This document shows positions 8,625 through 17,031 of a stretch of 64,000 nt of DNA, piece by piece. The stretch comes from MWEI01 sp964600235. GTDB taxonomy: Bacteria; Desulfobacterota; Desulfomonilia; UBA1062. A model generated the notes under the pieces. It was not told the origin of the DNA and searched no databases. It worked only from the letters and a program-made list of their open reading frames with translations. Numbering within the stretch: position 1 is the first letter of the stretch; each line of letters starts with the position of its first letter. The position numbers and the translations under genes were made by a program. The stretch is taken from NCBI GenBank assembly GCA_964600235.1, contig CAZRIV010000009.1, positions 1 to 64,000 of the forward strand. The letters run 5' to 3'.

Positions 8625-9361
8625 CTCAGGAAGAACGCAAGAACCTCGCGCATCCGGTGGCGGTGCACGATCATGTCGAGCAGCCCGTTGCCGACCAGCC
8701 TGCCTGCATCCTGAAAGTCCGGAGGCAGGGCACAGCTCATGGTGGCCTCGATCACGCGCGGACCGGCAAAGCCGATGCGCGCCCCCGGCTCGGCAAGCAT
8801 GATATCGGCAAGCCCTGCAAAACTGGCGCTCACGCCGCCGGTGGTAGGATCGGTGAATATGGTTATCATGGGTACGTCGGCGGTCATGGACCTTCCATGG
8901 ACCGTTCTGAGCATCTGGAGGAGACCCCATATGCCTTCCTGGACACGCACGCCTCCCGAGGCACAGAAGACCACAAAGGGGATCTGTTTGCGCTGGGCGT
9001 GATGCATCAGGTCCACAATGGTCTGACCGACCGTCACGCCCATGGACCCGCCCCTAAAGGAGAAATCCATTACGCCCAGAACGCACGGCTGCCCGAGGAC
9101 CATGGCCCTTCCGCACTTGATGGCCTCTTCGGAAGAGGAACCAACTTCCTCCGAGCGGACCGCAGCTATCTCGATCTCCACGAAAGAGCCCTCGTCGCAG
9201 AGAAACGAGATACGGTCCTGGGCCTTCATGCGCAGGTGATGGTCGCAATGGGGACAGACCCATTTATTTTCCCGCAGCTTGGATGTAATGATGATCTCGG
9301 AGCAGGAGGGGCATTCGGTCCATCTCCCATCCTTTTTGGCAATGTCTAAGACTTCTGTCAA
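8612..9361 (-). CDS. accD: Acetyl-CoA carboxylase carboxyltransferase subunit beta
   Basis: 249 residues. The start is the TTG at 9361, supported by GGAGG 10 nt upstream and by TTGA coupling to the preceding stop codon. An N-terminal zinc ribbon is formed by C17, C20, C36 and C39 (CPSC ... CPHC). The carboxyltransferase core has MDFSFRGGSMGV and FCASGGVRVQEG. With AccA it transfers the carboxyl group from biotin to acetyl-CoA, making malonyl-CoA for fatty acid synthesis. It is a little shorter than E. coli AccD (304). AccA is not in this window. Confidence 0.95.
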   Translation of the reverse strand: MTEVLDIAKKDGRWTECPSCSEIIITSKLRENKWVCPHCDHHLRMKAQDRISFLCDEGSFVEIEIAAVRSEEVGSSSEEAIKCGRAMVLGQPCVLGVMDFSFRGGSMGVTVGQTIVDLMHHAQRKQIPFVVFCASGGVRVQEGIWGLLQMLRTVHGRSMTADVPMITIFTDPTTGGVSASFAGLADIMLAEPGARIGFAGPRVIEATMSCALPPDFQDAGRLVGNGLLDMIVHRHRMREVLAFFLRWFS

Positions 9362-10107
9362 AGGGTTATTTCCTCCCCACCTCGGATATATTCGTACCTG
9401 TCCGGCAGCTCGGAGACGACCTCTTCCATATGCTTGGGCTTGATATGGTAGATGATTACCCGGGTGGAGGGGGAAAGGACACCGTTGAGGCCCTTCATGA
9501 TCAGTTCGGGGGTGAGGTGCTGGGTGATCGAGGCGAGCGCGCCCATGGAGCTTGGAAAGGATGCCTCCACAAAGCATGCCTTCAGGTCGGAACCGAGAGA
9601 TTTGATGAGATCGAAGAGATCCGGGTGAGCTCCCGTGTCTCCGCTGAACAGGGCGTATTTTCCGTCCTCACAGAGCACATAGCCCAAAGACCCGTCGATG
9701 TGATTCTCTGCAAAGGCCTTGACCCTGATGCCGTCGAGGTCGAACCAGTCATGGGGGACCGTCTCAAGGCTGAGGAATGACCTGTCTGCGTCGAGCTCGG
9801 CCATATCGGGCCAGATGAGCCCGTTGAAGACATGGGCCTTGAGCGCCTCGATGGTTGTCCGGCTGCCCAGGACGCGGATGCCTTTGACCTTCCTGCCGAA
9901 GAGCGCATCCACCAGGAACGGGAGTTCCTTGATGTGATCTATGTGCGGATGCGTTATCAGCACGCTCCTGATCCCCTCGACCGCATCTTCCGGGAGCACG
10001 GACATGACGGACCCTGCATCTAAAAGGATTTTTGAGTTGATCAGTATGCTGGTCGTATTGAACCCCCGCATCACCGATCCGCTGCATCCAAGGATTTCGA
10101 TCTTCAT
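9358..10107 (-). CDS. Metallo-beta-lactamase-fold hydrolase, class II cyclic-nucleotide phosphodiesterase type
   Basis: 249 residues. The metal motif HPHIDH is at residues 53-58, further ligands are in ENHID and FSGDTGAHPD, and GCSGS precedes the first strand. LITHPHIDHIKELPFLVDA resembles the class II 3',5'-cyclic nucleotide phosphodiesterases (PDE1/CpdP type). A link with cAMP is attractive because a class III cyclase is encoded at 31.9-35.2 kb, but the substrate is not proven and RNase Z-like hydrolases share the fold. It heads the operon running through accD and folC to lptD. Confidence 0.75.
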   Translation of the reverse strand: MKIEILGCSGSVMRGFNTTSILINSKILLDAGSVMSVLPEDAVEGIRSVLITHPHIDHIKELPFLVDALFGRKVKGIRVLGSRTTIEALKAHVFNGLIWPDMAELDADRSFLSLETVPHDWFDLDGIRVKAFAENHIDGSLGYVLCEDGKYALFSGDTGAHPDLFDLIKSLGSDLKACFVEASFPSSMGALASITQHLTPELIMKGLNGVLSPSTRVIIYHIKPKHMEEVVSELPDRYEYIRGGEEITL

Positions 10108-10411
10108 CTAATCTGGTACCCTTACCTTAAACAATGCCTGTTTTCCACACCATTATGTGAACCGACATCAATTCTTGTCGGCTTCTGGCGAAGGAAACTG
10201 TAATCTGCAGGGCCCTAGACTTACCGGCCTTTGTTCCCTGTAGATACATTCATGAAGGTCCCCGGCCTGAAGACGCTTCATGACCAGAAAAGATGCGATC
10301 GGATAGAAATATGTACCTGTTCAAACCATGCTTCGGCTTCACCGAAATGCACGTTTTGGACAGTCCGGGCTTTCCGGTTAATAATTAACCCTTAAGTGTC
10401 TTCACCGGCAG
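10108..10411. other. Intergenic region between phosphodiesterase gene and manC
   Basis: No gene was found in 304 bp. A small hairpin CCGACA/TGTCGG (10162-10167 with 10176-10181) is visible without a T-run, so it is not a good terminator. The promoter of the downstream minus-strand operon is presumably here, but no convincing -35/-10 pair was identified. Confidence 0.4.
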
Positions 10412-11467
10412 CTAATCCGGTTTTGAAAACTTCTTGGCCACCGCGCTCACCTGCTGGCTGGCGGCCCTGTGGCATACGAGAATGGAATCCGGGCCTTCCA
10501 CAACCACGAGGTCGCTCACCCCGATAAGGACGATATGTTTATCAGCAGACCATATCACATTGCGTTCCGATTCGATGAACTCCCCGGAACCCCGTAAGGT
10601 ATTTCCCTGTTCATCCGTCGCAAAGACCCTGCCCATGGCATCCCAGCTGCCCACGTCGCTCCAGCCGAAGTCCACGGGTATGACTCCCACGCGGGAGGCC
10701 TTTTCCATGATGCCGTAATCGATGGAGACCTTGGGCACAGCCTTGTAGAATCTCTCCACAGCGTCGGGATCGGTGTCGAGAGAAGACTTCAGCGTCATGA
10801 GCTCGTCGTAAAGATCGGCCATGTGCCGGGAAAACATGTCCAGGATAGTGTCCACCCTCCAGAGGAACATGCCGGCATTCCACAGGTAGCCGCTTTTGAG
10901 ATATTGTTCCGCCAGGATACGGGCGGGTTTTTCATGGAAAGACTTCACCCGTTTGAGCGTAAGATCGTCCTGGCTCAACAGGATGGCCTCGGGCGCAATA
11001 TAGCCATAGCCGGTCTCGGGTCGTTCAGGTATGACACCGAGGGTTATGAGAAGCTCCGGGTGTGATTTCAGGGCGTTGGCCCCGAAAAGGATCGCCGCCT
11101 TCAGCTTGGCCGGCTGCCTGATGAGATGATCGGACGGAAAGACGGCCATCATTGCCTCGGGGTCCTTCCTGGAGATGACCACGGCCGCATACCCTATGCA
11201 TGGGGCGGTATTACGCCCGTAAGGCTCGGCCAGGATGTTCTCTGCAGGGATTTCCGGGAGCTCCTCTGCCACCTTTTCTGCCAGGTCGCGTGAGGTCACT
11301 ATGTAGATATTCTCGGCCGGTGCAAGGTCCAAGGAGCGATCGAAGGTGGCCCTGAGAAGGCTCTTGTCTCCCTCGAACGGGATAAGCTGCTTGGGCATCT
11401 GTGCCGAAGAGACCGGCCATAACCGTTCCCCCTTCCCCCCTGCCATGATCACCACCTGAAGAGCCAT
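10412..11467 (-). CDS. manC: Mannose-1-phosphate guanylyltransferase
   Basis: 351 residues from ATG 11467, with CAGGAGG just upstream. The nucleotidyltransferase signature GGKGERLWPVS lies at residues 8-18, FPSDHLI follows, and the family block SIDYGIMEKA is near the C-terminal third. It makes GDP-mannose from mannose 1-phosphate and GTP for exopolysaccharide or O-antigen. It lacks the C-terminal cupin isomerase domain of the bifunctional type, so it should be monofunctional. It is monocistronic as far as can be seen, divergent from hemB. Confidence 0.92.
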   Translation of the reverse strand: MALQVVIMAGGKGERLWPVSSAQMPKQLIPFEGDKSLLRATFDRSLDLAPAENIYIVTSRDLAEKVAEELPEIPAENILAEPYGRNTAPCIGYAAVVISRKDPEAMMAVFPSDHLIRQPAKLKAAILFGANALKSHPELLITLGVIPERPETGYGYIAPEAILLSQDDLTLKRVKSFHEKPARILAEQYLKSGYLWNAGMFLWRVDTILDMFSRHMADLYDELMTLKSSLDTDPDAVERFYKAVPKVSIDYGIMEKASRVGVIPVDFGWSDVGSWDAMGRVFATDEQGNTLRGSGEFIESERNVIWSADKHIVLIGVSDLVVVEGPDSILVCHRAASQQVSAVAKKFSKPD

Positions 11468-11862
11468 ATTCCACCTCCTGTAACCTTCATGGGAATCCGG
11501 ATTTTTAAAAAAACGAAGAATTGCCTTTTTATACTCCAATAAATCGGTTGATGCCATATCGGAAGGTGTCCTGGAACCCGGATCCAATGAATTACCCCGC
11601 AGTAAGCTGCGAGATATCAAATGCAAAGGCAAGGAACCGAAGCAAGCTTCGAGGAATTAACCCGACTGAGATTAAATGGAGAATATTTCAGATGCTCTTT
11701 CTTCAGTGTCATGTGGTTACCGCCGGCCTTTATCCTGCTGCATACCATCGGATGCCTCCATGAATACGGCATATTGCCACCCTTCTATTCATTCATCAGC
11801 TTGCAACCTTGAGGCTAAAGGATATATAAGTCATACATCCCCACAGATTCCGGAGGAAATGC
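11468..11862. other. Divergent manC/hemB intergenic region with twin hairpins
   Basis: No gene in 395 bp. It carries two hairpins of the same design, described separately, and should hold the promoters for manC (minus) and the hemB operon (plus). Neither promoter could be picked with confidence. Confidence 0.5.
11598..11651. repeat. Pair of matched short palindromes
   Basis: CGCAG-TAAG-CTGCG at 11598-11611 and CGAAG-CAAG-CTTCG at 11638-11651. Both are 5-bp stems with a YAAG loop, exactly 40 bp apart, each followed by a GAG..AT.AA-like tail. The third stem base pair differs in a compensating way (C-G versus A-T). They look like two copies of one palindromic repeat rather than chance hairpins. 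Confidence 0.55.
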
Positions 11863-12834
11863 ATGTTCCCAGAAAACAGACCCCGAAGACTCAGGCGCAC
11901 CGATACCATCCGCAGGATGGTCAGGGAAACAAGGGTCCACGTGGACAATTTGGTATACCCGCTCTTCATAAAGGAAGGCTCTTCCCTGAAAGAACCAATC
12001 GATGCCATGCCCGGTCAGTTCCGGTATTCCCCTGACATGCTGCCCAAGCTGGCCAAGCAGATCGCTTCTGCAAAGATCCCTGCGGTCCTGCTCTTCGGCA
12101 TACCCAAGAAGAAGGACGCCACCGGTACCTCTGCCCACCAACGTGACGGCGTGGTCCAGCAGGCCGTACGCCGCATCAAGGACGCCGCCCCGGGGCTTGA
12201 GGTTATAACGGATGTGTGTCTGTGCGAATACACGGACCACGGCCACTGCGGCGTCCTCGACGAGAAAGGCATGGTGAACAACGACGACACCCTCGAGGTG
12301 CTTGCAACCGTGGCGCTGTCGCACGCCAAGGCAGGCGCGGACATCATCGCCCCTTCTGACATGATGGACGGACGGGTGGGCATCATCAGGGAGGAACTCG
12401 ACGAAAACGGATTCGAGCACATCCCCATCCTGAGCTACGCGGTGAAATACGCCTCGACCTTCTACGGCCCCTTTAGGGAGGCAGCGGGTTCCACTCCGTC
12501 TTTCGGCGACCGGAAAAGCTACCAGATGGACCCGGCCAATGTCCGGGAGGCCCTGCGGGAGGCTGCATGCGACGTAGAGGAAGGGGCAGACATGCTCATG
12601 GTGAAGCCGGCCCTGCCCTACCTGGATGTCATCAGGCTCATGGCAGATGAGTTCGACTGCCCTTTAGCCGCCTACCAGGTCTCCGGGGAATACTCCATGA
12701 TCAAGGCCGCATGTGAACGGGGCTGGCTCACCGAAGACGCGTGCATCCTGGAATCCGCCCTATCCATCAAACGTGCCGGTGCGGATATCATCATCACCTA
12801 TTTCGCCTTGCGCCTGGCCGAGCTGCTTTCATGA
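11863..12834 (+). CDS. hemB: Delta-aminolevulinic acid dehydratase (porphobilinogen synthase)
   Basis: 323 residues, start preceded by GGAGG. Visible motifs: the cysteine metal site CLCEYTDHGHCG (C119, C121, C129), the first catalytic lysine in SYAVKYAS and the Schiff-base lysine in LMVKPALPYLD. It condenses two 5-aminolevulinate molecules to porphobilinogen in the cytoplasm, the common step to siroheme, heme and corrinoids. The cysteine set implies a Zn-type enzyme. The stop codon overlaps the next start (ATGA), coupling it to the heme radical SAM gene. Confidence 0.96.
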   Translation: MFPENRPRRLRRTDTIRRMVRETRVHVDNLVYPLFIKEGSSLKEPIDAMPGQFRYSPDMLPKLAKQIASAKIPAVLLFGIPKKKDATGTSAHQRDGVVQQAVRRIKDAAPGLEVITDVCLCEYTDHGHCGVLDEKGMVNNDDTLEVLATVALSHAKAGADIIAPSDMMDGRVGIIREELDENGFEHIPILSYAVKYASTFYGPFREAAGSTPSFGDRKSYQMDPANVREALREAACDVEEGADMLMVKPALPYLDVIRLMADEFDCPLAAYQVSGEYSMIKAACERGWLTEDACILESALSIKRAGADIIITYFALRLAELLS

Positions 12835-13820
12835 ACCTTCCATCCATTCTCGCCTGGGAACTCACCAAGGCATGCAACCTCAACTGCGTGCACTGCAGGG
12901 CCTCGGCGACGAACATGCCCGGGCACGACGAACTGAGCACGGAGGAAGGCCGGGCGCTCCTGCGAGATCTCGCCAAGGGCGGCACCCGGCTCGTCATCCT
13001 TTCGGGCGGCGAGGCCCTGGTGCGCCGGGACGTGTTCGAGATCGCCTCCTATGGCACCTCGCTGGGCCTGCGCATGACACTGGCCACCAACGGCTCCCTG
13101 GTGACCCCAGAGGTCGCCTCAAGGCTGAAAGACTCGGGTATCGCCCGGGTTTCCGTGAGCATCGATGGTGTTACGAGCAAGATCCATGATACCTTCCGTG
13201 GCATGCCCGGGGCATTCGACATGGCCTTACGGGGCATCCGGATGCTTGTCGAGGCGGGCGTTCCCGTCCAGGTCAACACCACCGTGGCGGCAGTCAATAT
13301 CTCCCAGATGAGACAATTCCCGGATTTTCTGAAAGAACTTGATGTCATGGCATGGCATGTGTTCTTCCTGGTCCCCACCGGCAGGGGGGAAAATGTGGAG
13401 CCGGCAAAGATAAGGCAGTACCGCGATATGCTCGAAGACTTCCATGCAACTTCAAAAATTTCCCGGATCGAGTGCAAGGCCACCTGCGCACCGCAATATT
13501 ACCGCATGATCGCGGAGCGGGAAGGCTCGAGTCCCACCAAGGGATGCCTGGCCGGGACGGGCTTCGGGTTCGTCTCTTCCACCGGGACCGTACAGCCCTG
13601 CGGCTTTCTCCAGATCGACTGCGGGAATATCAGAAAGCAGCCCATCGCCGAGATCTGGTCCACCTCGGAACTGCTCGTACAGTTGAGAGACACGGCCAAT
13701 CTCAAGGGAAAGTGCGGCTCATGCTCATTCGTCTCGGTCTGCGGCGGGTGCCGTGCCAGGGCCTACGAGGTCCTTGGCGACCCGCAGGAATTTGACCCCG
13801 TCTGCTGGTACCCGGGGTGA
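12831..13820 (+). CDS. Radical SAM enzyme of alternative (siroheme-route) heme synthesis, AhbC/AhbD family
   Basis: 329 residues from ATG 12831, which overlaps the hemB stop. The radical SAM cluster motif is C15-x3-C19-x2-C22 (ACNLNCVHC). GGEALVRRD and SVSIDGV are typical of the family. A C-terminal auxiliary-cluster (SPASM-like) region has GCLAG, QPCGF and CGSCSFVSVCGGCRAR. The context between hemB and a siroheme decarboxylase points to the pathway through siroheme and Fe-coproporphyrin III. Whether it is AhbC (removes acetate side chains) or AhbD (decarboxylates Fe-coproporphyrin to heme) cannot be decided by eye; AhbD is slightly favoured by length. Confidence 0.85.
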   Translation: MNLPSILAWELTKACNLNCVHCRASATNMPGHDELSTEEGRALLRDLAKGGTRLVILSGGEALVRRDVFEIASYGTSLGLRMTLATNGSLVTPEVASRLKDSGIARVSVSIDGVTSKIHDTFRGMPGAFDMALRGIRMLVEAGVPVQVNTTVAAVNISQMRQFPDFLKELDVMAWHVFFLVPTGRGENVEPAKIRQYRDMLEDFHATSKISRIECKATCAPQYYRMIAEREGSSPTKGCLAGTGFGFVSSTGTVQPCGFLQIDCGNIRKQPIAEIWSTSELLVQLRDTANLKGKCGSCSFVSVCGGCRARAYEVLGDPQEFDPVCWYPG

Positions 13821-13829
13821 ATATAAGCC

Positions 13830-14276
13830 ATGGACACGATTGACCGGAAGATCCTGAACCTCATCAATAATGGGCTTCCTCTTGACCAGCGGCCTTTCCA
13901 TGTTGTTGCCCGGTCGGTGGGCATCTCGGAAGAAGAAACCATTGAGCGCATAAATAAATTGAAGGGAAGCGGCATCATCCGGAGGATCGGGGCGGTTCTC
14001 AACCCGCGAAGCATTGGCTGGGAGTCAACCCTGTGCGCAGCAGATATCCCCATGGATCGACTTGAAGCGTTCGCCGATTTCGTTGGCAGGTTTACCGAGG
14101 TAACCCATAACTATCTCAGGGAAGGGCAACCCAACTGCTGGTTCACCCTCATATCCCCGAACAGTGAACGCCTTGCTGAAATTATCGATGGTATCGAAAA
14201 AGCCTTTGCCGTCAAGCTCCTGAACCTGCCCGCCAGAAAGGTCTACAAAATCCGGGTTGCGCTGGATATGTCGTAA
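13830..14276 (+). CDS. Siroheme decarboxylase subunit, AhbA/AhbB (Lrp/AsnC-like)
   Basis: 148 residues. An N-terminal winged helix-turn-helix of Lrp type (MDTIDRKILNLINN to IIRRIGAVLN, 1-62) is followed by a RAM-like domain with FTEVTHNYLREG, a histidine-containing segment kept in siroheme decarboxylases (NirD/L/G/H and AhbA/B). It should decarboxylate siroheme to 12,18-didecarboxysiroheme as part of a two-subunit complex; the partner subunit is not in this window. It starts 9 bp after the radical SAM gene. A plain Lrp regulator is the alternative, but context argues against it. Confidence 0.85.
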   Translation: MDTIDRKILNLINNGLPLDQRPFHVVARSVGISEEETIERINKLKGSGIIRRIGAVLNPRSIGWESTLCAADIPMDRLEAFADFVGRFTEVTHNYLREGQPNCWFTLISPNSERLAEIIDGIEKAFAVKLLNLPARKVYKIRVALDMS

Positions 14277-14285
14277 GTCCTTGCC

Positions 14286-14768
14286 CTACTTGAACATCCT
14301 CGATATCACGTTGCCTTCGGGCTTGCCCTGGCACTTGACCTCTTCCTCTTCATACCCCACGCAGGTGAAATAGATGGCCCGGTCAAAGAACCATACTACC
14401 CGGTTGTTGAATTCCAGGGCCTGCATGAGCTGGAATGAAGAATCGAAGTAATTCTCTTCCTGTACAAAAAGCCAGAGATGCCGCTTGATGAGCTGCAGGG
14501 CCATGACCACGTCGCTCAAGGGTATGCCCTCATGGAACCGCTGTTTTCCGAGCTTCATGTAATGGTCCTTGATCTCGCCTCTCACCTTGTCGCCCACGAG
14601 CCAGGAATCGAGCCTGCTGTAGACATCGAACACGCGCTCGTAGACGCTGTCCTTGTTCAGCTTCCGGTAGCCCTTGGTTTCTTCCCTGCTGAGTAGGTCC
14701 TTGCAGAGGCGGTTGGTCAATGTGTCAGCATTCTGCTTTATCATTTCAACGATTTTCTCGGATATCAT
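14286..14768 (-). CDS. RsbRD-N-terminal-like helical protein, copy 1
   Basis: 160 residues, all-helical. Diagnostic stretches are VYERVFDVYSRLDSWL, LGKQRFHEGIPLSDVVMAL and FFDRAIYFTCVGYEEE, which match the pattern of the RsbRD N-terminal domain used as a sensory module in stressosome and phosphorelay proteins. No STAS, kinase or DNA-binding domain is attached. It ends 9 bp from the convergent AhbA/B gene and is clearly paralogous to the gene at 15.0-15.5 kb. The function is unknown; a stand-alone sensory or scaffold role is a guess. Confidence 0.7.
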   Translation of the reverse strand: MISEKIVEMIKQNADTLTNRLCKDLLSREETKGYRKLNKDSVYERVFDVYSRLDSWLVGDKVRGEIKDHYMKLGKQRFHEGIPLSDVVMALQLIKRHLWLFVQEENYFDSSFQLMQALEFNNRVVWFFDRAIYFTCVGYEEEEVKCQGKPEGNVISRMFK

Positions 14769-15020
14769 ACGGCCTCCCTCATAGATGAGTTCTTTACCCT
14801 TTTATTAAGTAATAATAATAAATCCCTAGAACAAAGGAAGTCTTCGCTGCCATTTCTCTCATAACACCTGCTGCCCTTGCTTCTCTAAGATTATTCTTCA
14901 CAAGGCCACGGCACCTTACGCACCATCGTTGGAAAACCTTTACATGGATGGTGGACATGGCCGACCGTTATCCCGGTAAGCCATGCCTGCACAATGACCT
15001 TCACCGTGCTATCCCAAAGC

Positions 15021-15512
15021 TTACTTCTTCTTGAAGAACTTCCCGATCAGGCTCTCTTCCTTGCAGGACTTCACATATTTCATCAGTTCATCCTCATATC
15101 CCAAAGTGGCGGCTAATATGGCGCGATCAAAGAAAAGCACGATGCGGTTGTTCATCTCAAGGCTCTTCATGAGCTCGTAGGAGGACTCGAAAAAGTGCTT
15201 TTCAAGAAGGTAGAGCCACAGATGCCGCTTGATGAGCATCAGGAACATGACCACTTCATGAAGAGGGATGCCGTCATCGAAACGTTTCTTCCCCAGTTCC
15301 TTGAAGTGCTTCTGGATCTCTTCTTTAGGACGGGCCCTGTCAAGCCAGTAGTTCAGGGTGCTGTATACGTCGTAAACACGTTCAAACATGATATCCTCGG
15401 AATACCTCTTGTGGTACTCCGTCTCGCCCCTGTTCAGTAAATCGTTGACAACCCTTCTGGACAACTGCTCGGCATCGGTTTTGAGAACTTCCATGATCTT
15501 AAGATAAAGCAT
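15021..15512 (-). CDS. RsbRD-N-terminal-like helical protein, copy 2
   Basis: 163 residues from ATG 15512, chosen because GGAGGAG lies directly upstream; a longer frame to 15590 lacks such a site. The same blocks as in copy 1 appear: FERVYDVYSTLNYWL, LGKKRFDDGIPLHEVVMFL, LIKRHLWLYL and FFDRAILAATLGYEDE. The two proteins align end to end, so this is a tandem duplication with divergence. Both end in a basic tail (FKKK here). The 252-bp gap between the copies holds no recognisable feature. Confidence 0.75.
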   Translation of the reverse strand: MLYLKIMEVLKTDAEQLSRRVVNDLLNRGETEYHKRYSEDIMFERVYDVYSTLNYWLDRARPKEEIQKHFKELGKKRFDDGIPLHEVVMFLMLIKRHLWLYLLEKHFFESSYELMKSLEMNNRIVLFFDRAILAATLGYEDELMKYVKSCKEESLIGKFFKKK

Positions 15513-15671
15513 GACTCCTCCATTCCCGTACATACTAGACGCGTGTTTGGTAATAACCCGTCTTTTTCTTCTTATAATACATTGATTCATCCTAAAAGAG
15601 CAATGATCAAAACCTCAAAAAAGGCACCAGGGCTTGCTCTCATTGGCAAGTCTCTATGCTCCTCATATGAT

Positions 15672-16082
15672 TTATTTATGATAGGGTTCCCCCCGTATGA
15701 TGGTGAAGGCCCGATAGATCTGTTCCAGAAGCATTATCCTGACAATCTGGTGATTGAACACCATGCTGGAAAGGGACAATGACATGTCGGCATTGTCCAG
15801 CACGTTCTTCGGAAGCCCTTCAGGCCCTCCCACATAGAAGAACAGGTGCTTGGTCCCCGCAACCTGGTGCCGGTCTATGAGTTTTGCCAGCCCCTCGGAA
15901 CTGAGCGTGCTGCCGTCAGGCACCAGGACAATATGCTTCCCTTCCCTGGATTGTACATGGAGTTCCTTGGATTCGATGATCTCCACGGGGGCATACTTCT
16001 GTATCCTCCTGGCATATTCATCCACCAGTTCCTTGATGGGCCCCTGATGTGTCTTGCCGGAAAAGTCGAAGACTATCTTCAC
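15672..16082 (-). CDS. rlmH: 23S rRNA (pseudouridine1915-N3)-methyltransferase RlmH
   Basis: 136 residues, SPOUT fold. The SAM-binding knot is visible in FFYVGGPEGLP and LSLSSMVFNHQIVRIMLLEQIYRA, ending in the family's C-terminal PYHK. It methylates pseudouridine 1915 of helix 69 on assembled ribosomes. It is shorter than the E. coli protein (155). It starts directly after the rsfS stop codon and closes the rplU operon. Confidence 0.95.
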   Translation of the reverse strand: MKIVFDFSGKTHQGPIKELVDEYARRIQKYAPVEIIESKELHVQSREGKHIVLVPDGSTLSSEGLAKLIDRHQVAGTKHLFFYVGGPEGLPKNVLDNADMSLSLSSMVFNHQIVRIMLLEQIYRAFTIIRGEPYHK

Positions 16083-16400
16083 CTAAAGCACCCTCTTGGC
16101 TTCATACCACATGCTCTCCATGTCATAGTACCGCCTCAGTTCGTCCTGAAAGATGTGTATGACCACATCCACATAATCGAGCAGCACCCAGCGCCCCTGT
16201 TCGACGCCTTCCCTGCCGAAGGGCTTGCCGAAGGTGCTTATGGCATGCTCGGCCATGGCCTTGATCTGCCGGTCGGACATGCCCGTGGCAATGATGATAT
16301 AATCGGTAAACGAGCATACACCACGCACGTCCAGCACTGCGATGTCCGTGGCCTTCTTGTCTTCGAGGGCCGCCACATACGACTTCCAATCAGCCTTCAT
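16083..16400 (-). CDS. rsfS: Ribosomal silencing factor RsfS
   Basis: 105 residues of the usual DUF143 size. Key blocks are DIAVLDVRGVCSFTDYIIIATG, broken here as DVRG and TDYIIIATGMSDRQ, and WVLLDYVDVVIHIF. It binds ribosomal protein uL14 and blocks subunit joining under starvation. It overlaps the nadD end by 11 nt; the order nadD-rsfS-rlmH is widely conserved. Confidence 0.95.
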   Translation of the reverse strand: MKADWKSYVAALEDKKATDIAVLDVRGVCSFTDYIIIATGMSDRQIKAMAEHAISTFGKPFGREGVEQGRWVLLDYVDVVIHIFQDELRRYYDMESMWYEAKRVL

Positions 16401-17031
16401 CCCGGATGTAGATCCTTTCGTTTCTGATATAATCGTGCACCTCCTCGGGTACGAGATATCTGATGGATCTTCCCTGCCTTATCGCTTCACGTATCCTGGT
16501 AGATGATACAGCATAGGCCGTGACTTCGACAAATATAATTTCGTTGCCGGATTCATTGATAAACCCCCTCGGGGTTTGTCTGAAGCGTCCAGCAGACTCC
16601 CCCAGTATGTCATGCAGAGGCAGCCTCACGGAATCCGGCCGCGACATGACGACAAAGTGCGTCAGGTCGAAAAGGTCCGGGGCCCGATACCAGCTCGATA
16701 TCTCGTTGAAGGCGTCCCGGCCGAGGATAAAATACGGGGTGCAGCCGTAAACCTCACGGATATGCGAGATGGTCCTGATGGAATAGGAACTGCCGCCGCT
16801 GTCGACCTCATAAGACGAGACATCAAAGCAGGGATTCGACCTGACTGCCCTCTTCACGATCTCGAGCCGTCTGGTGCCTTCCACATTGTCCGAGAGATCC
16901 TTATGAGGCGGCAGGTAGGATGGTACGAAGATGATCCGCTCAAGCTCAAGCGATTCCCGCACCTCTTCTGCAACGCGCAGGTGCCCGATATGGATCGGGT
17001 TGAAGGTGCCGCCGAAGAGACCGAGCCTCAT
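16390..17031 (-). CDS. nadD: Nicotinate-nucleotide adenylyltransferase
   Basis: 213 residues. The nucleotidyltransferase motif GGTFNPIHIGHL is at residues 6-17, and the second signature SSTRIREAI is near the C-terminus. It adenylates nicotinate mononucleotide to deamido-NAD, downstream of the NadABC pathway encoded at 25-29 kb. It overlaps the proA stop by 4 nt. Confidence 0.96.
   Translation of the reverse strand: MRLGLFGGTFNPIHIGHLRVAEEVRESLELERIIFVPSYLPPHKDLSDNVEGTRRLEIVKRAVRSNPCFDVSSYEVDSGGSSYSIRTISHIREVYGCTPYFILGRDAFNEISSWYRAPDLFDLTHFVVMSRPDSVRLPLHDILGESAGRFRQTPRGFINESGNEIIFVEVTAYAVSSTRIREAIRQGRSIRYLVPEEVHDYIRNERIYIRDEG

Noticed and set aside
10162..10181. Hairpin CCGACA/TGTCGG as a terminator
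   Set aside because: The stem is short and there is no T-run on either strand.
13830..14276. Annotation as an Lrp/AsnC transcription factor
   Set aside because: The winged-helix start fits, but the position after hemB and a heme radical SAM gene and the C-terminal blocks fit siroheme decarboxylase better.
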